64,000 nucleotides of DNA, from assembly GCF_013373865.1 (NCBI RefSeq), contig NC_050471.1, forward strand, positions 15,380,983 through 15,444,982. The letters are read 5' to 3'. Within the stretch, counting starts at the first letter, position 1; each line of letters starts with the position of its first letter. Shown in pieces: positions 47,501 through 56,641 of the stretch. Below the pieces are notes generated by a model. It was not told where the DNA came from, ran no database searches, and saw nothing but the letters and a program-made list of their open reading frames with translations. Source of the DNA: Monomorium pharaonis. Taxonomy: Eukaryota; Arthropoda; Insecta; Hymenoptera; Formicidae. Made by a program: the position numbers and the translations under genes.

Positions 47501-49274
47501 GAAGTAATATTATGACGAAACCAAAATTTCTCTAATTTCACTGCATCTCTGTTCTGTGCCCTGATCATATTCTGATCGACTTTGCTGATCGGGATTAAAA
47601 GATTTAACTTGTAACTCAGAATGACTCTCGTCAACAGTACTGTGAAACAAACTATCGCGGCATTTTCGAAGTCCGTAATTTGAACTTCACATGGACGGAA
47701 TTCTACACGCCAACCAATAGATGAGTTTGGAGGTGGCGGTTTAAAGCGCATAGTTTGCCAGTTTGTAGACTGTATATTCTAAAACAATAAAAATACGTAG
47801 TAAAAATATATATTGTGATCAAAATATTGAAAAGTTAGTCTAGTGTAAAAAATTTTAATAAAATTTTCTTCAATTTTATGTTTATTTTGAACATTTATAG
47901 AATAGTATCAAAATTTCATAAAAATTGTATTACGATTTCAACAAAAAATATTTTTTTAGTAAATATTTCGATCAGGGGAGACTGCCCCGATGACCTTGAC
48001 GTATGTTATGAAAATCACTCTTCTGAGTAACCTTCAAAAGATTTTAGCCATCACTCCTGATTCGTTAAAGTTATACACACACACACGCACACACGCACAC
48101 ACGCACACACACACACACACACACACAATATATATTCGCTGTGGTCACACGCATGCACGCACGCACGCACACATGGGATTGGTGCGAAAAGGAAGCTCAA
48201 GGCCCCCCTTGCATCCCTGTATAGCTAAATCTTTTGAAAATTACTTAGAAAGGCGACTTTCATAACATATGTCAAGGTCAAGGTCATCGGGGCCGTCTCC
48301 TCTAATTAAAATATTTACTAAAATTTTCTTATTTTTTCATTAAATATTAATAATTTTTTAGTAAAATTTCATTACATTTTTATTGAATTCTCATTAAAAT
48401 GTCATTTGTCTTATTAAACGCAAAATAAAAGAAATATAATTTTCAGAAAAATATAATTAAAATTTTATTGTATATTTATTGAAACATCAAATTTAATAAA
48501 ACGTTTGTCAAAATTTTTTCAAAATTTTATTCAAATTTTTCATTAAAGTGACACTGCATTGTAATCTCACCTCGAAGTGATCAGTATCCTCCAAATCATT
48601 TTGATGAACTTTCTCGGAAAATAAGGAAACACTATCTCTGATGAACAGATGAGCTATGTGTTGCGCAAGTAAGTGATCAATTCCATTATCCACAAGTTGT
48701 TTATATATCTCATCGTCGTACGTCAAAGGAACATCATTATACTTTTCACCTTGCTCGCTAAGGTACGAATCAATAGAATCGTACCTGGACTTACTAATTC
48801 TAAATTTGTTCTCTTTAAGAGGTTTCAATCCACGTTCTTCCTTTGTCCTACAGTCCACTGACGAGGATATGACATTCCATCGACAATCAACATCGCTTAT
48901 ATAGCCTCGATAAAACGGACTTGCAGCGGTTAAAGCCAACTGTCGAATGTTAAAGAAATTTTCTGTAATGTATGTACGAAAGAACACTTTGTATGCTGCC
49001 ATTATTTAAAAAAGAAACAAAAATTTATAAAGTAGCTATAATATAGCTGTAGTTAATACAAACCATGATTGGACATAAAGGTGTCAATTGATCGTACAAT
49101 GTTCTCGCTTCTTCTATATTACATGCTTGAAACGTAAGTTGCAAACAACAACATCCCATTCCAAAACCCATTGCGTCCATGTAAATGTAATTATCTTTAG
49201 CAGCTTTTGAAGAAGATCCATCATCTCCCTTGCTGATAAAGTCTTCTTTGAATAATAATGGCACATTTTCATCT
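33420..49274 (-). CDS. Gclc: Glutamate-cysteine ligase catalytic subunit, last five exons
   Basis: The enzyme joins glutamate and cysteine using ATP, the first and rate-limiting step of cytosolic glutathione synthesis, and pairs with a modifier subunit. Five exons, 49064-49274, 48571-48939, 47431-47778, 33671-33852 and 33420-33597, join in frame with GT-AG borders to give about 428 residues plus a stop. Conserved blocks include YMDAMGFGMG, AASPFYRGYISDVDCRW, KSRYDSIDSYLS, GIDHLLAQHIAHLFIRD, NWQTMRFKPPPPNS, GWRVEFRP, RVILSYKL, GVFPGLVPL and KRACGELLT. No stops or frameshifts, so the gene looks functional. The N-terminal third (about 200 residues) is not seen and must lie beyond the window, or in a part I could not recognise. 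Introns hold many transposons; the one between 33853 and 47430 is 13,578 bp. Confidence 0.95.
33671..33852 (-). CDS. Gclc: Gclc penultimate exon
   Basis: 182 bp. Acceptor AATTTTTAG, donor GTAAGC within a Lys codon. Reads NGVFPGLVPLVNSYLANM and YLKLIQKRACGELLTTAAW. It lies 13.6 kb from the preceding exon. Confidence 0.95.
34181..35689. mobile_element. 1.5-kb long-TIR element in the large Gclc intron
   Basis: Tips are CCTATAGCATGAAATATTGC (34181) and the complement CCTACAGCATGAAATATTGC (35689). The subterminal zones (to about 34436 and from about 35530) are filled with GCAATATT and ATATTGC words. The interior has no recognisable protein; the 91-codon minus ORF at 34384-34659 has no domain features. 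Confidence 0.7.
35795..36130 (-). repeat. Repeat starting TTAACCCATTAAGG, opposite strand to 44.2 kb copy
   Basis: TTAACCCATTAAGGCCCAAG looks like a piggyBac-type end. The sequence to about 36120, read on the minus strand, matches 44212-44410 (TACATTTGAAAGTTCATG, then AATTAACATAAATTGT). In this copy the site occupied by foldback I at 43745-44210 is empty. Confidence 0.6.
36253..36650. mobile_element. One arm of a Tc1-like long-TIR MITE
   Basis: Starts TACACTCAGTCAAAACAAAA then GCGGTACACC, a Tc1-type tip with a TA. It continues through AGCATGCAATAGTACAGAG to GAGATATGCGCATTTTAAG, the centre of the palindrome seen intact at 39.4 kb. The other arm is missing here; a GA-rich tract follows. Confidence 0.65.
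36781..38512. repeat. 1.7-kb purine-rich GA tract with (CT)n borders
   Basis: About 36781-36830 and 38485-38512 are CT runs; 36840-37255 and 37700-38430 are nearly pure GA/GAGC repeats on the plus strand. Long frames here encode only Arg/Glu or Ser/Leu runs. The middle (37258-37690) is ordinary sequence. The CT borders against the GA body could fold back or form triplex DNA. Confidence 0.85.
37380..37576 (-). CDS. Possible exon or LINE ORF1 start inside the GA tract
   Basis: From ATG at 37576 about 65 ordinary residues follow (MERMGKANNEGGDDSESRSE, later SIKRKLSHSSDGSGGSS), Ser/Asp-rich with a basic KRK patch and balanced codons, before the frame runs into the CT repeat. A GTACGT after TTGGACGTTG could be a splice donor. 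I do not recognise it. It may be the N-terminus of a LINE gag-like protein, or a host first exon. Confidence 0.3.
38520..39185. other. CA microsatellites and unassigned sequence
   Basis: CA repeats at about 38551-38580 and 38655-38690; no gene seen. Confidence 0.5.
39190..39795. mobile_element. Tc1-like palindromic MITE, left arm truncated
   Basis: A palindrome centred near 39408 (GCGCATTTGAATAAAAAGGC then TTTTTTACTTAAAATGCGC). The left arm is cut at about 39195; the right arm runs to GGTGTACCGCTTTTTTTTCG near 39780, the same tip as the copy at 36253. The mirrored 70-80 codon frames are each other's reflection and not genes. Confidence 0.75.
40168..40525 (-). mobile_element. Solo-LTR-like insertion
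   Basis: Flanked by TTGTT at 40163-40167 and 40526-40530. On the minus strand TATATATAAACACC serves as a TATA box with a leader after it, resembling the insertion at 12126. Ends do not form a clean TG...CA pair, so borders are approximate. Confidence 0.4.
40640..41100. repeat. CGTAATCAGCGACCC repeat units with a small foldback
   Basis: Units of about 115-120 bp carry TCGTAATCAGCGACC, AGTGATTTT, GACTTCAAACGTTTTCG and CCGCCATATTTGATCCGCC. The same units recur at 43390-43600, 45400-45700 and 46230-46450. A foldback (40900-41047; AGTGAGCAGCATTG and complement, arms about 50 bp) is inserted within one unit. Confidence 0.65.
41560..42900 (+). pseudogene. R1-clade non-LTR retrotransposon relic
   Basis: VIVGYADDISLLLYAADDLD at about 41715-41775 is the reverse transcriptase YADD box. 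GLEVAPDETKVALFY follows in a shifted frame. Near 42590 a Cys-His end reads DDTDHTLRGCPKWDPQRSTL, then FQIFAEEVMKKKE, typical of the R1-clade C-terminus. Many stops. No 5' half or endonuclease is seen. Confidence 0.75.
42968..43160. mobile_element. Foldback plus a piece of the shared core
   Basis: Arms GAGCAGAAATGCGCAAAAGT (42979) and the complement ending near 43087, with GGTGCC/GGCACC edges. Directly right is a core piece: CACCCCTACCGG, GGTGCGGGAGAGAAGGCCGA, CCCCCTTGTACCCCCGTGTG and GTGGCCACA, as in the element B core. Here the core lies beside the arms rather than between them. Confidence 0.65.
43390..43744. repeat. CCGCCAT/AATCAGCGACC repeat units
   Basis: Three roughly 115-bp units like those at 40.6 kb, the last running into AATTCAAATATACTCATACA, where foldback I is inserted. 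Confidence 0.65.
43745..44210. mobile_element. Foldback element I: 15-bp arms, reversed core
   Basis: The left arm uses 15-bp units such as GGACACCGTACGATT; the right arm has complementary CGGTGTCCAATTGTTACG. Tips GGGTGACCTC and the complement of GTATACTCCCCTC. The core (about 43993-44110) is in reverse orientation: GCCGCAAACCCATGTAGTGC, AGAGAATGCGCGCG, then GGGGGCCTTCGGCCCC and AAGTCGCTAACCCATG. The flanks ACTCATACA and ACACGTACA may be a diverged 9-bp duplication. The empty site exists at about 36085-36120. Confidence 0.8.
44211..45015. other. Repeat flank of element I, then AT-rich DNA
   Basis: 44211-44410 belongs to the repeat also at 35.8 kb. TTAACCCTTAAACTACACAC at about 44887 resembles a piggyBac-type end but has no partner in view. 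No gene. Confidence 0.45.
45020..45290. mobile_element. Single foldback arm D of 15-bp units
   Basis: Starts GGGAGCGTCTCATTTGCCC, close to the element A and B tips. It continues as about fifteen units of CACGTCAATATTGGC type on a 15-bp period, all one orientation. No core and no opposite arm, so it is a truncated element or solo arm. Confidence 0.65.
45340..46595. mobile_element. 1.25-kb foldback with roughly 600-bp arms
   Basis: AAACTTCAAAATCAGTGACT (45365) pairs with AGTCATTAATTTTGAAGTTT (about 46560); GGTAAGAGTCAAGCAACGG near 46050 pairs with CATTGCTCGACTCTTACC near 45873. Centre near 45965. The arms contain CCGCCAT/AATCAGCGACC units, so the satellite-like unit is part of a palindromic element. 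Confidence 0.75.
46845..47165. mobile_element. Foldback with roughly 155-bp arms
   Basis: GCCCAAGTATATTATAATCT (46931) and its complement at about 47055, and GTTAAATTAACAAGCATATA with TATATGCTTGTTAATTTAAC at the centre (about 46974 and 47022). It ends near TTAATTAGACGCTAC and the complement GTAGTGTCTAATTAATT. No ORF. Confidence 0.75.
47431..47778 (-). CDS. Gclc: Gclc exon with NWQTMRFKPPPP motif
   Basis: 348 bp, 116 codons, phase 0 at both ends. Acceptor TTGTTTTAG; donor GTACTT after IINGK. Starts NIQSTNWQTMRF. Shares a 792-bp intron with the exon at 48571 that is largely filled by foldback element K. Confidence 0.95.
47975..48302. mobile_element. Foldback element K in a Gclc intron
   Basis: Tips GGGGAGACTGCCCCGATGAC and the complement GAGGAGACGGCCCCGATGAC, with roughly 80-bp arms. 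The centre has CA repeats with GCACGCACGCACACATGGGA and AAGGCCCCCCTTGCATCCC, a reduced shared core. Matched AT-rich sequence continues outside the tips (TTAGTAAATATTT on both sides, inverted). The arms have no 15-bp period. It fills much of the 792-bp intron. Confidence 0.75.
48571..48939 (-). CDS. Gclc: Gclc exon with ISDVDCRW motif
   Basis: 369 bp, 123 codons, phase 0 at both ends. Acceptor ATTCGACAG; donor GTGAGA after HFE. Carries DCRTKEERGLKPLKENKF and GEKYNDVPLTYDDEIYKQL. Confidence 0.95.
49064..49274 (-). CDS. Gclc: Gclc exon with GFGMG motif
   Basis: 211 bp: one base completing a Lys codon plus 70 codons. Acceptor TTTTCAG; donor GTTTGT after CPIM. Holds FGMGCCCLQLTFQACNIEEA, one of the best conserved parts of the enzyme. 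Confidence 0.93.
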
Positions 49275-49352
49275 CTGAAAACTGGAAGGATCTACTTATA
49301 TCATGTAGAAGAGTTTTATTCGAGTTTTATTTGAATTTTATTCAAATTGTAT

Positions 49353-49714
49353 TGTTGCGCCCGTTTTTGTTCACATCCAATGTATTGAAAATCAATACAT
49401 TGGAATAAGTCTTCTAGATCAAGTAAATTTTGAAAAGTGAAAATCGAATATCTGGAAGATGGATAAACAAGAAGATTAAGACCTAAGAAATCGAGTTGTG
49501 CGGAGCAATCCTATTGTACCGCTCGCGCGTCTTGGCTTTTAAAAGAAACGTTGTATTCCTGAGAAATAAAGTGTTCTGTCTTTTTCCTTAAGTCTTTGTG
49601 CTTTCTCGCTTGGTTACGCGCGCGCGCGCGTGTGTGTGTGTGTGTGTGTGCGTGTGCGTGCGTGCGTGCGTGCGTGCGTGCGCGCGCGCTTATGTATGCA
49701 ACACGGACGCAACA
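49353..49714 (+). mobile_element. Solo LTR, about 362 bp
   Basis: Starts TGTTGCGCCCG and ends CGGACGCAACA, matched inverted ends of the TG...CA type. Inside are a TTTTAAAAG TATA-like site and GAAATAAAGTG about 35 bp later as polyadenylation signal, then a CGCG/GTGT/GCGT microsatellite (49617-49690). A hairpin CCAATGTATTG with its complement lies at 49378-49404. No exact target duplication. It lies in the Gclc intron upstream of exon 49064. Confidence 0.55.
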
Positions 49715-49786
49715 ATATTAATTCTTTAAAGATGAAAACTTTTCAACAAAGTAATTTACCGGAAACTGTTTCCTAAAAATGTTTCT

Positions 49787-49871
<85 letters not shown>
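49787..49871. repeat. (CT)n microsatellite
   Basis: About 40 uninterrupted CT units. The Arg-Glu-rich frame on the minus strand is an artefact. Confidence 0.9.
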
Positions 49872-49875
<4 letters not shown>

Positions 49876-50559
49876 GTCACACATACTAAATTCGATTCTG
49901 ATCTCAGAATTCTAAAATTCAATATAGTAAATCTAATTTTAAAAAATAATTTAATTATCATAAAATTCGCGAGGTACTAGTTCTTAGGATCGTTCAGTCA
50001 AAATCCAGAATAAAATTAGAACTCTGAAATTTTTCAGAGATAATTAAAAATATTTTAGCTGAAAAACATTTTATAAAAGTTACAGAAAACATCTATAACA
50101 TTTCTAAGATAGCTTTTAAACAACAAATTATCCCCGATTCTTATACTTAAAATCTAAAAAAAAATTCTTAAAAGATTGCTAAAAATAAATATAAAGAAAA
50201 GCTACCAATATTGACATAAATATTCCAAAAGGGCACCCCTTCATTTTTCGGTAACTAAATATTACACTATATTAAAACTGATAAAAACATCTGCTTAAAT
50301 GATAAAAGATAGATAATAATCTGCTTAGATAATGAAAGAAATAAAAACCTATAATTCATACATTAATGTTTTTCTTTCTATGATGGATCTAAATGATGGT
50401 TTGGAGGAGAGGGGAAGAAAAAAAGATCAGAATGCAGCGAGAGCGACTGGAGTATAGAAACAAATAAATATAGTAAGAAAAGCAGGAGTTTTAGCAGAGC
50501 GAGTTCTAGAATCAGTTCAGATTTAAACACAGCGGGAGTCATTTAGCGATAAAGAGATA

Positions 50560-51585
50560 GGACAATTTGGGACACTAGTAGCAGATAAAGAAAAAGAAGA
50601 AAAAAGGAACAACATAGTGATTAGGAGGTTAAGTAAAGAGGATGCAGGGAAAATAACAAAGGAGTGGATAGAAGAGATGATAAAGGAAAAACTAGATTTA
50701 AAAGTTAAAATTATTAGGCGTTGGTTAAGTGGGGCTGTGTTGTCATAGAATGTCTGAAAAGCAAAGATATGAAAAAAGGGGATTAAAAATTGTAAATAAA
50801 AGAAAACTTAAGGGAGAATGTTTTTTCATACAGCACGATCTAATATGGGAAGAGAAGATTATGCAGAAGGATAGCGAAGTTGGCAAAGGAGGAGGGAAAA
50901 AAAGAAAATGCAGTAAAGATAGAGATAGGAAGAGTAAAAGCTAATGGTGTATAAAAACGATGGAGAGAGTTAGTAAAAGAATAAGGGGAGAAGAAGATAG
51001 AGGAGGGATAGGGGGAGAGGTAGAAAAGAAGAAAATAGAAAGAGAAGGTAAGGAAAAAAGGTTAAAGAAAATTTTATATAAACCAAGAAGAGGAGAAGAG
51101 AAATAATAGAAGAAAAGAGGGAAAGAAAGGATTAGATTTCTTATTTTAAAATACCGGAGTTAAGTAGACAGGACAGGGAGTTTTGGGAATGTTAAAGCGT
51201 TTGATTTTATTAGTTTATGTGAAACATGGATAAAAAAGGAAAGAGAAATTAAAGAAATTAAGGAAATTAAGAAATTTTATATTTAAAGAATTATTATATT
51301 TTGCAATTAAAAAAAATAGTTTTTGCAATTTTTGAGTTTTCTTCTATTTATTGGAAGCGTGGAGGTTTAGAGGAGCTGCAGTAAGAAAGGGCCTAACAAA
51401 AATAATAGGGCAAATCTGGAATGGAGGCAGCATGCCAGAGGATTAGAAAGTAAGCCTAATCGTACCATTTTATAAAAAAAGGAGACCAAGAAAGGATAAA
51501 AAAGGAGACCAAGGAAAGAAAAACTAGAGAGGAATCATTATTCTGTTCAGCATACAAAATTTAAATAGAAATAATAAGAAATATC
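50560..51585 (+). pseudogene. Non-LTR retrotransposon relic
   Basis: A gag-like piece reads NNIVIRRLSKEDAGKITKEW (about 50610-50670). An endonuclease start (LSRQDREFWE, then ISLCETWIKKE) lies at about 51160-51240. Reverse transcriptase entry (IIGQIWNGGSMPED, IVPFYKKGD) is at about 51400-51490, and ILFSIQNLN ends at about 51570. All are broken by stops. The order ORF1, EN, RT fits a LINE. The 3' end is replaced by the 60-bp array. Confidence 0.65.
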
Positions 51586-51587
51586 TA

Positions 51588-52160
51588 ATGGATATCTTTA
51601 GTAGCTGTTTGGTGGACGTGGATATGTGGATAACATGTAAATATGTAATGGATATCCTTGGTAGCTATTTTGTGGACGTGGATATGTGGACAACGCGTAA
51701 ATATTTATTGGATATCCTTAGTAGCTGTTTGGTGGACATGAATATATGGATAGTACGTGAATATCTAATGGATATTCTTAGTAGCTGTTTGATGAATATG
51801 GATATGTGGGTAGTACGTGAATATCTAATGGATATTCTTAGTAGCTGTTTGGTGGATATGGATATGTGGATAGTACGTGAATATCTAATGGATGTCCTTG
51901 GTAGCTGTCTGGTGGACGTGGATATGTGGACAACGCGTGAATGTTTAATAAATATCCTTAGTAGCTGTTTGGTGGACGTGGCTATGTGGGTAACGCATAA
52001 ATATTTAATGGATATCCTTGGTAGCTGTTTGGTGGACGTGGATATGTGGACAACGCATGAATATCTAATGGATAGCTGTTTTGTGGACGTGGATATGTAG
52101 ACAACACATAGATATCTAATGGATAGCTGTTTGGTGGACATGGATATGTAGATAATGTGT
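51588..52160. repeat. 60-bp minisatellite, about eight units plus shorter ones
   Basis: GTAGCTGTTTGGTGGACGTG recurs exactly every 60 bp from 51601 to 52021, then 45-bp shortened units follow. Because 60 is a multiple of three it is open in both directions (170 and 158 codons), giving 20-residue repeats; this does not indicate a gene. The tail to about 52290 keeps ATATCTAATGGATATC-like words. Confidence 0.88.
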
Positions 52161-52473
52161 GCATATCCATTAGATATCCCCGCTAATTATTCAGAAGATA
52201 TAGACATATAAGATATCTATTAGATGTCTATTAGTTATCCATAGTAGATATGGACATCATATAGATATGTAGATATTCATTAGATATCTATTAGATATTT
52301 TGTTGTGTGTGGGAGAGAACTACTACCATGCCTTCCCAAATTTATCACTTCTCATATAAAAAAATTACAACTAAATTACAACAATGCAGTACTTCACGAA
52401 ACTTATAACATAACCTCACACTGCACATCACTTTGCGCGAGCAAGCCACTGGCGACCCACGTGATCCATTATA

Positions 52474-52595
52474 GGGTGCTTTCCATTTAGTAACACAAGT
52501 CGACACAAGCATCGTTCTATCTTTTTTTATGTTCAATGAGTAACAAAGATAGAACGACACTTGTGTCGACTTGTGTCATTAAATGGAAAGCACCC
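52474..52595. mobile_element. 122-bp foldback MITE with ATA target duplication
   Basis: Tips GGGTGCTTTCCATTTAG and complement, with arms including ACAAGTCGACACAAG. The loop contains CAATGAGTAACAAAGAT, nearly as in the 1055-1175 element. ATA on both sides. The rest of the arm is unrelated to that element. Confidence 0.75.
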
Positions 52596-52599
52596 ATAC

Positions 52600-53320
52600 A
52601 CGATGCTATTGTAACAATGCGAACGCCACATGGTAACAAAGATGGATTTTTGCCCTTCATGCCGGCTTCCGTAGAGATACTAACAAGATTGACGACGAAT
52701 CTTAAGTGAAATTTTGACATTTCGGAATTTGCGTCGCAATATCTCCACTCATAGGGCACGTAGAGAAAAAATAAAAAGTTTTCTTATATAAATCGACCCC
52801 AAGCTTTTGATTGAGCCTAGTTAAAATTGGATCGATTTAGTCGTTTCTAAGATCCGATAATCTCGGGTGCTCACAAGTTGCGTGTTCGTGTGATCGGTCT
52901 CGCTGCGCATTCACTTGGCGCGAGACTGCCGTGTCTTGAGGTAATATTAATTTATTTTAAACACGTTCAAAATTAATTTAAACAAAATAAAGTTTGAAAA
53001 AATCGCAAAAATGAGTTTTTTTTAATCTAGCATATTTTGGTCAGTTTTTAATAAATTTCAGAAAACAAAACGGTTTGGAAAAGTAAGATAGCTCTATAAC
53101 CGCGATAAATGGATTTTAGGTATCGTTTAAAAAGTATCGTTATTTTTACAAAAAAATTGAAAAAAAAAACAATAACTAAAGAAAAAGGAAAAATTAAATA
53201 TAAATACAATCAATCTTATTATTTTGCTATAAAGTTGTAAAAATGTTTATTTTTTAAATATAAGATATATTATAATCTTTTAAATGTAAAATATATAATA
53301 ATAATAGATACATCTAGTTT
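52600..53320. other. No gene; contains a repeat shared with 63.1 kb
   Basis: CACTTGGCGCGAG and CCGTGTCTTGAGG (about 52911-52942) resemble CACTTGGCGCGAGGCAC and CCGTGCCTCCTGATG at 63188-63218, in similar context (GATCYGATAATCT upstream). Otherwise AT-rich. Confidence 0.45.
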
Positions 53321-53331
53321 AGGGTCGATTG

Positions 53332-53461
53332 TTCCAACTTCTTGGTAAACTTACCTATCAGGTAAATATATGTTTGTCTTTATTTATTTAAGAAAAGAAA
53401 TGGAGATAGACACATGCTTACCTAATAAATAAGTTTACCAAGAAGTTGGAACAACCGGCCC
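53332..53461. mobile_element. 130-bp foldback MITE with TTA target duplication
   Basis: GGGTCGATTGTTCCAACTTC and the complement of AAGTTGGAACAACCGGCCC, with TTGGTAAACTTACC continuing the arms. TTA on both sides. Third member of the GGGT-tip, 3-bp-duplication group, again with its own arm sequence. Confidence 0.75.
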
Positions 53462-53464
53462 TTA

Positions 53465-54450
53465 TAGTGGTTCAAATATTATTATATCAATAATATAATA
53501 ATATTTAAGCCACTAAAATAGATTTTTTTATTTTAAAAGGCTGGCGTTTTTTCATTAAAATTTCAAGTTTTTTAACGTAAAATTTATAACTTATAAGATC
53601 TATGTAGTTTTTAAGCTTGTTGCTAGCTTATATGAATCTTCCCGATCTGATACAGTATGATAGATGTTGGAAATTTTTCAAATTTGAACTTCGGTGAATC
53701 TAAGGATTTTCGATGTTGTTGATCACGATTTAGAGATCAGATTATCATAATTTTACATAAAATTTTGAACAAAAAGTTTACTTTAATTTTTTTTTTTATA
53801 AACGCAAAAAATAGGAAAATATTTAAAAATATTAAAAAATTCTAATAAAAATTTATATAGCAAAAAAATAAGCAAAGAGCTACAAAACGTCCACGTCATT
53901 AGATGTCGGTGACGCAAAAGAAAAGTTGTACATAATAATGTAACTGCTGTTATTTACTTAAGTTTATGGTGGCAATATTGTTTTTGTGTAAAATTTCGAT
54001 AATCTAATTTCAAAATCGTGAACAGCAACATAAAAAATCTCTAGAAACTCAAAAATTCAAATTTTCGTAGTATTAATCTTTCTACACAAGTGCCCGTCCA
54101 AACGAAATGTAAACACAAAAAATCGGTGTTTCGTATAATATTATCTAAATAAAATACATACATAAACGTAAAAATGGAGTATAAATAACATGCTTCATTT
54201 TCACTGTATGTCTCTACTGCTTGAAAGCTAATAACATTCCAACGCCACTAGTGTCTCTCTTAATTCTTCAGACTTTAAATTGAATTATGGTGTCCCGAAT
54301 CGATCTCTTCATCTGCTAAATTAAGAAATAAAATCAAATTCGCGTTGGGTTACAAAACTACCTCACTATGACGTTCTAGGGTTAATGATATTTTCATGAT
54401 ATTTTACTACTTTAGTTTTTGTTCAGAAAATATAATACAAAAGTAAAAGA
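53465..54450. other. AT-rich stretch with no supported gene
   Basis: Nothing beyond simple AT-rich sequence. Confidence 0.5.
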
Positions 54451-54459
54451 TGTTAATAT

Positions 54460-56330
54460 TGATCATTTTCTTCTAACACTTGCGACCGTGCTCGCGAGCG
54501 ACGGGCAACTTTGCCCCTGTCGTGTCGTTACCTTGCGTCACCCGGATAATGGGGCAGTAGTTTCGTACTTATCACTCAAAAGAATGTGCGTGAAGTACGA
54601 GAGAGCGTGCTACTCTTTTCACGGCATACACGATAATGATCTCCCAAACGGAAGCGTCAAAAGGACGAGTAATTATAATATATTCAACACAGACTTCGGC
54701 GGTTTCAATAGCCGACTACTTAGCCCTAAAAAATGGTAGAGGGGAAGGTTCGGTAAGGGCAGTTGGAATCGGGAAGGCGAGAAAACTACCTCAAATAGAG
54801 CACAATTTAGAACGATAAAATTAACAATTATATTTACGAGCTCAGACGAATACAATAATTACATGGCCTCGAACACACAATCAAGCGGCGACTATAATCC
54901 GCGTACAACGAGCCGGTGCTCGCTCGAATTAACTCTGAGTCGGAAAGAAAGCGATTATTACAGGCGCGATGCAATACAAAAAGATATTCTCAAGCATGTT
55001 TTAATTTTTCCTTAAACGCAAGTAAATCGTCGTCACATCTTCGGCGCGAGAACAGTCGTCAAGGACGGCCGGGACGCACAGTGCGTTACAACTCGAGCGG
55101 CACTCGTGATCTCCCGTTAACAAACTTACCGTGAGAAACGTACCCTGTAATCAGTAATCGCAAATACTCTAACGGAATAGAATACAAAACTACACAAGAT
55201 TCCGCGACATTACTAGACAAAAGTGACTCGGTTGCGGTGTAGGCGCGCACGTAACGAAAACGTAAAACAAAAATTCGGATTCACACAGGCAGGCAAGATC
55301 GGGCAAGGCAACGAGATCACGAGAAGTTCAAAACTTCAGCTACTCTAAGATCTCACAAAACGAGAACAACGTAAATTCTCGCCTGATCGGGATGTCGGCG
55401 ATTTTACAGAATATGTGACGCTCGTTTCACCAAGTTCGCTCCTCACTCGCCTCCTCAAGATGTTAGAGTTGGCTTCTGCATCCTCTTACTCATATCGCTC
55501 TTTGTCGCTCGGGATCTTATCGGTCAAACTTCCGCAGCCAAAGATCGATCATCAATCCTGCGGGAGATCTGCTGCGACACACTTCACTTTGCCTAAGTGT
55601 ATCGCACCCTTATTGATCGCGATCCTGCGACCTGATTCGCTTACAACGCGTCACGTACGCTATCGCTATGCACTCGTAGATCCTAGGCGCAAAACTTGAA
55701 TCTGTCTGTCCTTAGCGGCAAAATTCCTATCAATTTCGCTGGCAACAGCTCCGTTCCTTTCGAGTGGTCGCATCCTTGTCCCCCGGGATGTCGTTCCCGA
55801 CTCTAATTTCGTGACTCAACGGGAAATTCCTTTGCTGTCTCCGCTTTTCTCATCGAGATTTGTGTGGAGCCTGTCCGGATGCCGTCCCGTCTATGCGCCA
55901 TTAGAAGGTGTCTCCTCGGATCCTGTAATATACAATTATATAGCAAGATTGAAATCCTCATAATTGGCAGTAATTTTATGGCAAAGTAAAAGGACAATAC
56001 GACCTATGTCCCTACTCTCAAAGAGGTCTTGGCAATCCCTCAGCGGCAGCTCGTTCTTCTCCGCTGTTCCGGCGCTCTCCTGGCGTCTTTCGGCGGGGCG
56101 AGACGTCAAAATTGTACAAATTCGATAGTTTGCGGTCATTGACTTCCGTCGCACTCTTAATATAACGCTTGAAATAACTTGAATTAAAAAAAAACAGCAC
56201 GCGAGACGACACACAGGCAAAACGAAACGTGCCACACTCTTACGCCTACTCCCAAGCGGGAAAATACAGAATCCGCGTGGTGAAAACATGATCGGGCCCT
56301 TACGGCCATGTGACGGACGGCAGACGTCAC
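54460..56330. other. GC-richer block of unknown nature
   Basis: About 1.9 kb of CpG-containing sequence unlike its surroundings, with no long ORF. Near the right end GTGACGGACGGCAGACGTCAC is a near-palindrome. Read on the minus strand, CCGTCCGTCACA is followed by TGGCCGTAAGGGCC, which could be an LTR end plus primer-binding site, with a leader running left. A possible acceptor (TATATTACAG before GATCCGAGG) is seen near 55925. Could be an LTR-element 5' region or non-coding host exons; undecided. Confidence 0.3.
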
Positions 56331-56372
56331 GACATACACTATTGAATATTGCAAAAAAATCATTGTAATCAG

Positions 56373-56538
56373 GTTGAAAAGATCAGATGAAAATCTAGAT
56401 GGTTATCCATATGTATGTGGATTCACATGGATTTTAGATGGTTTTGTATGGATTCCGTATGGATAACCATATAGAATCCATATGGAATCCATACGGAAAC
56501 CATATGGAATCTGGATTTCCATCTGATCTTTTCAACGA
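56373..56538. mobile_element. Foldback with tandem ATCCATATGGA interior
   Basis: GTTGAAAAGATCAGATG at the left and CATCTGATCTTTTCAAC at the right are perfect complements. Between them run about ten copies of TCCATATGGA-type palindromic words. No ORF. Confidence 0.8.
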
Positions 56539-56641
56539 GGAATATATATCTCTGTAACATTGCATTGCAATATATAATGTTGCTGTAAGTTTGTGTTGTA
56601 TGGACAAATGGCATAAAAATAAAACATGATTGATGACTTAA

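Noticed and set aside
51588..52141. A 170-residue protein of 20-residue repeats
   Set aside because: 60-bp minisatellite open on both strands; no conserved start or unique domain.
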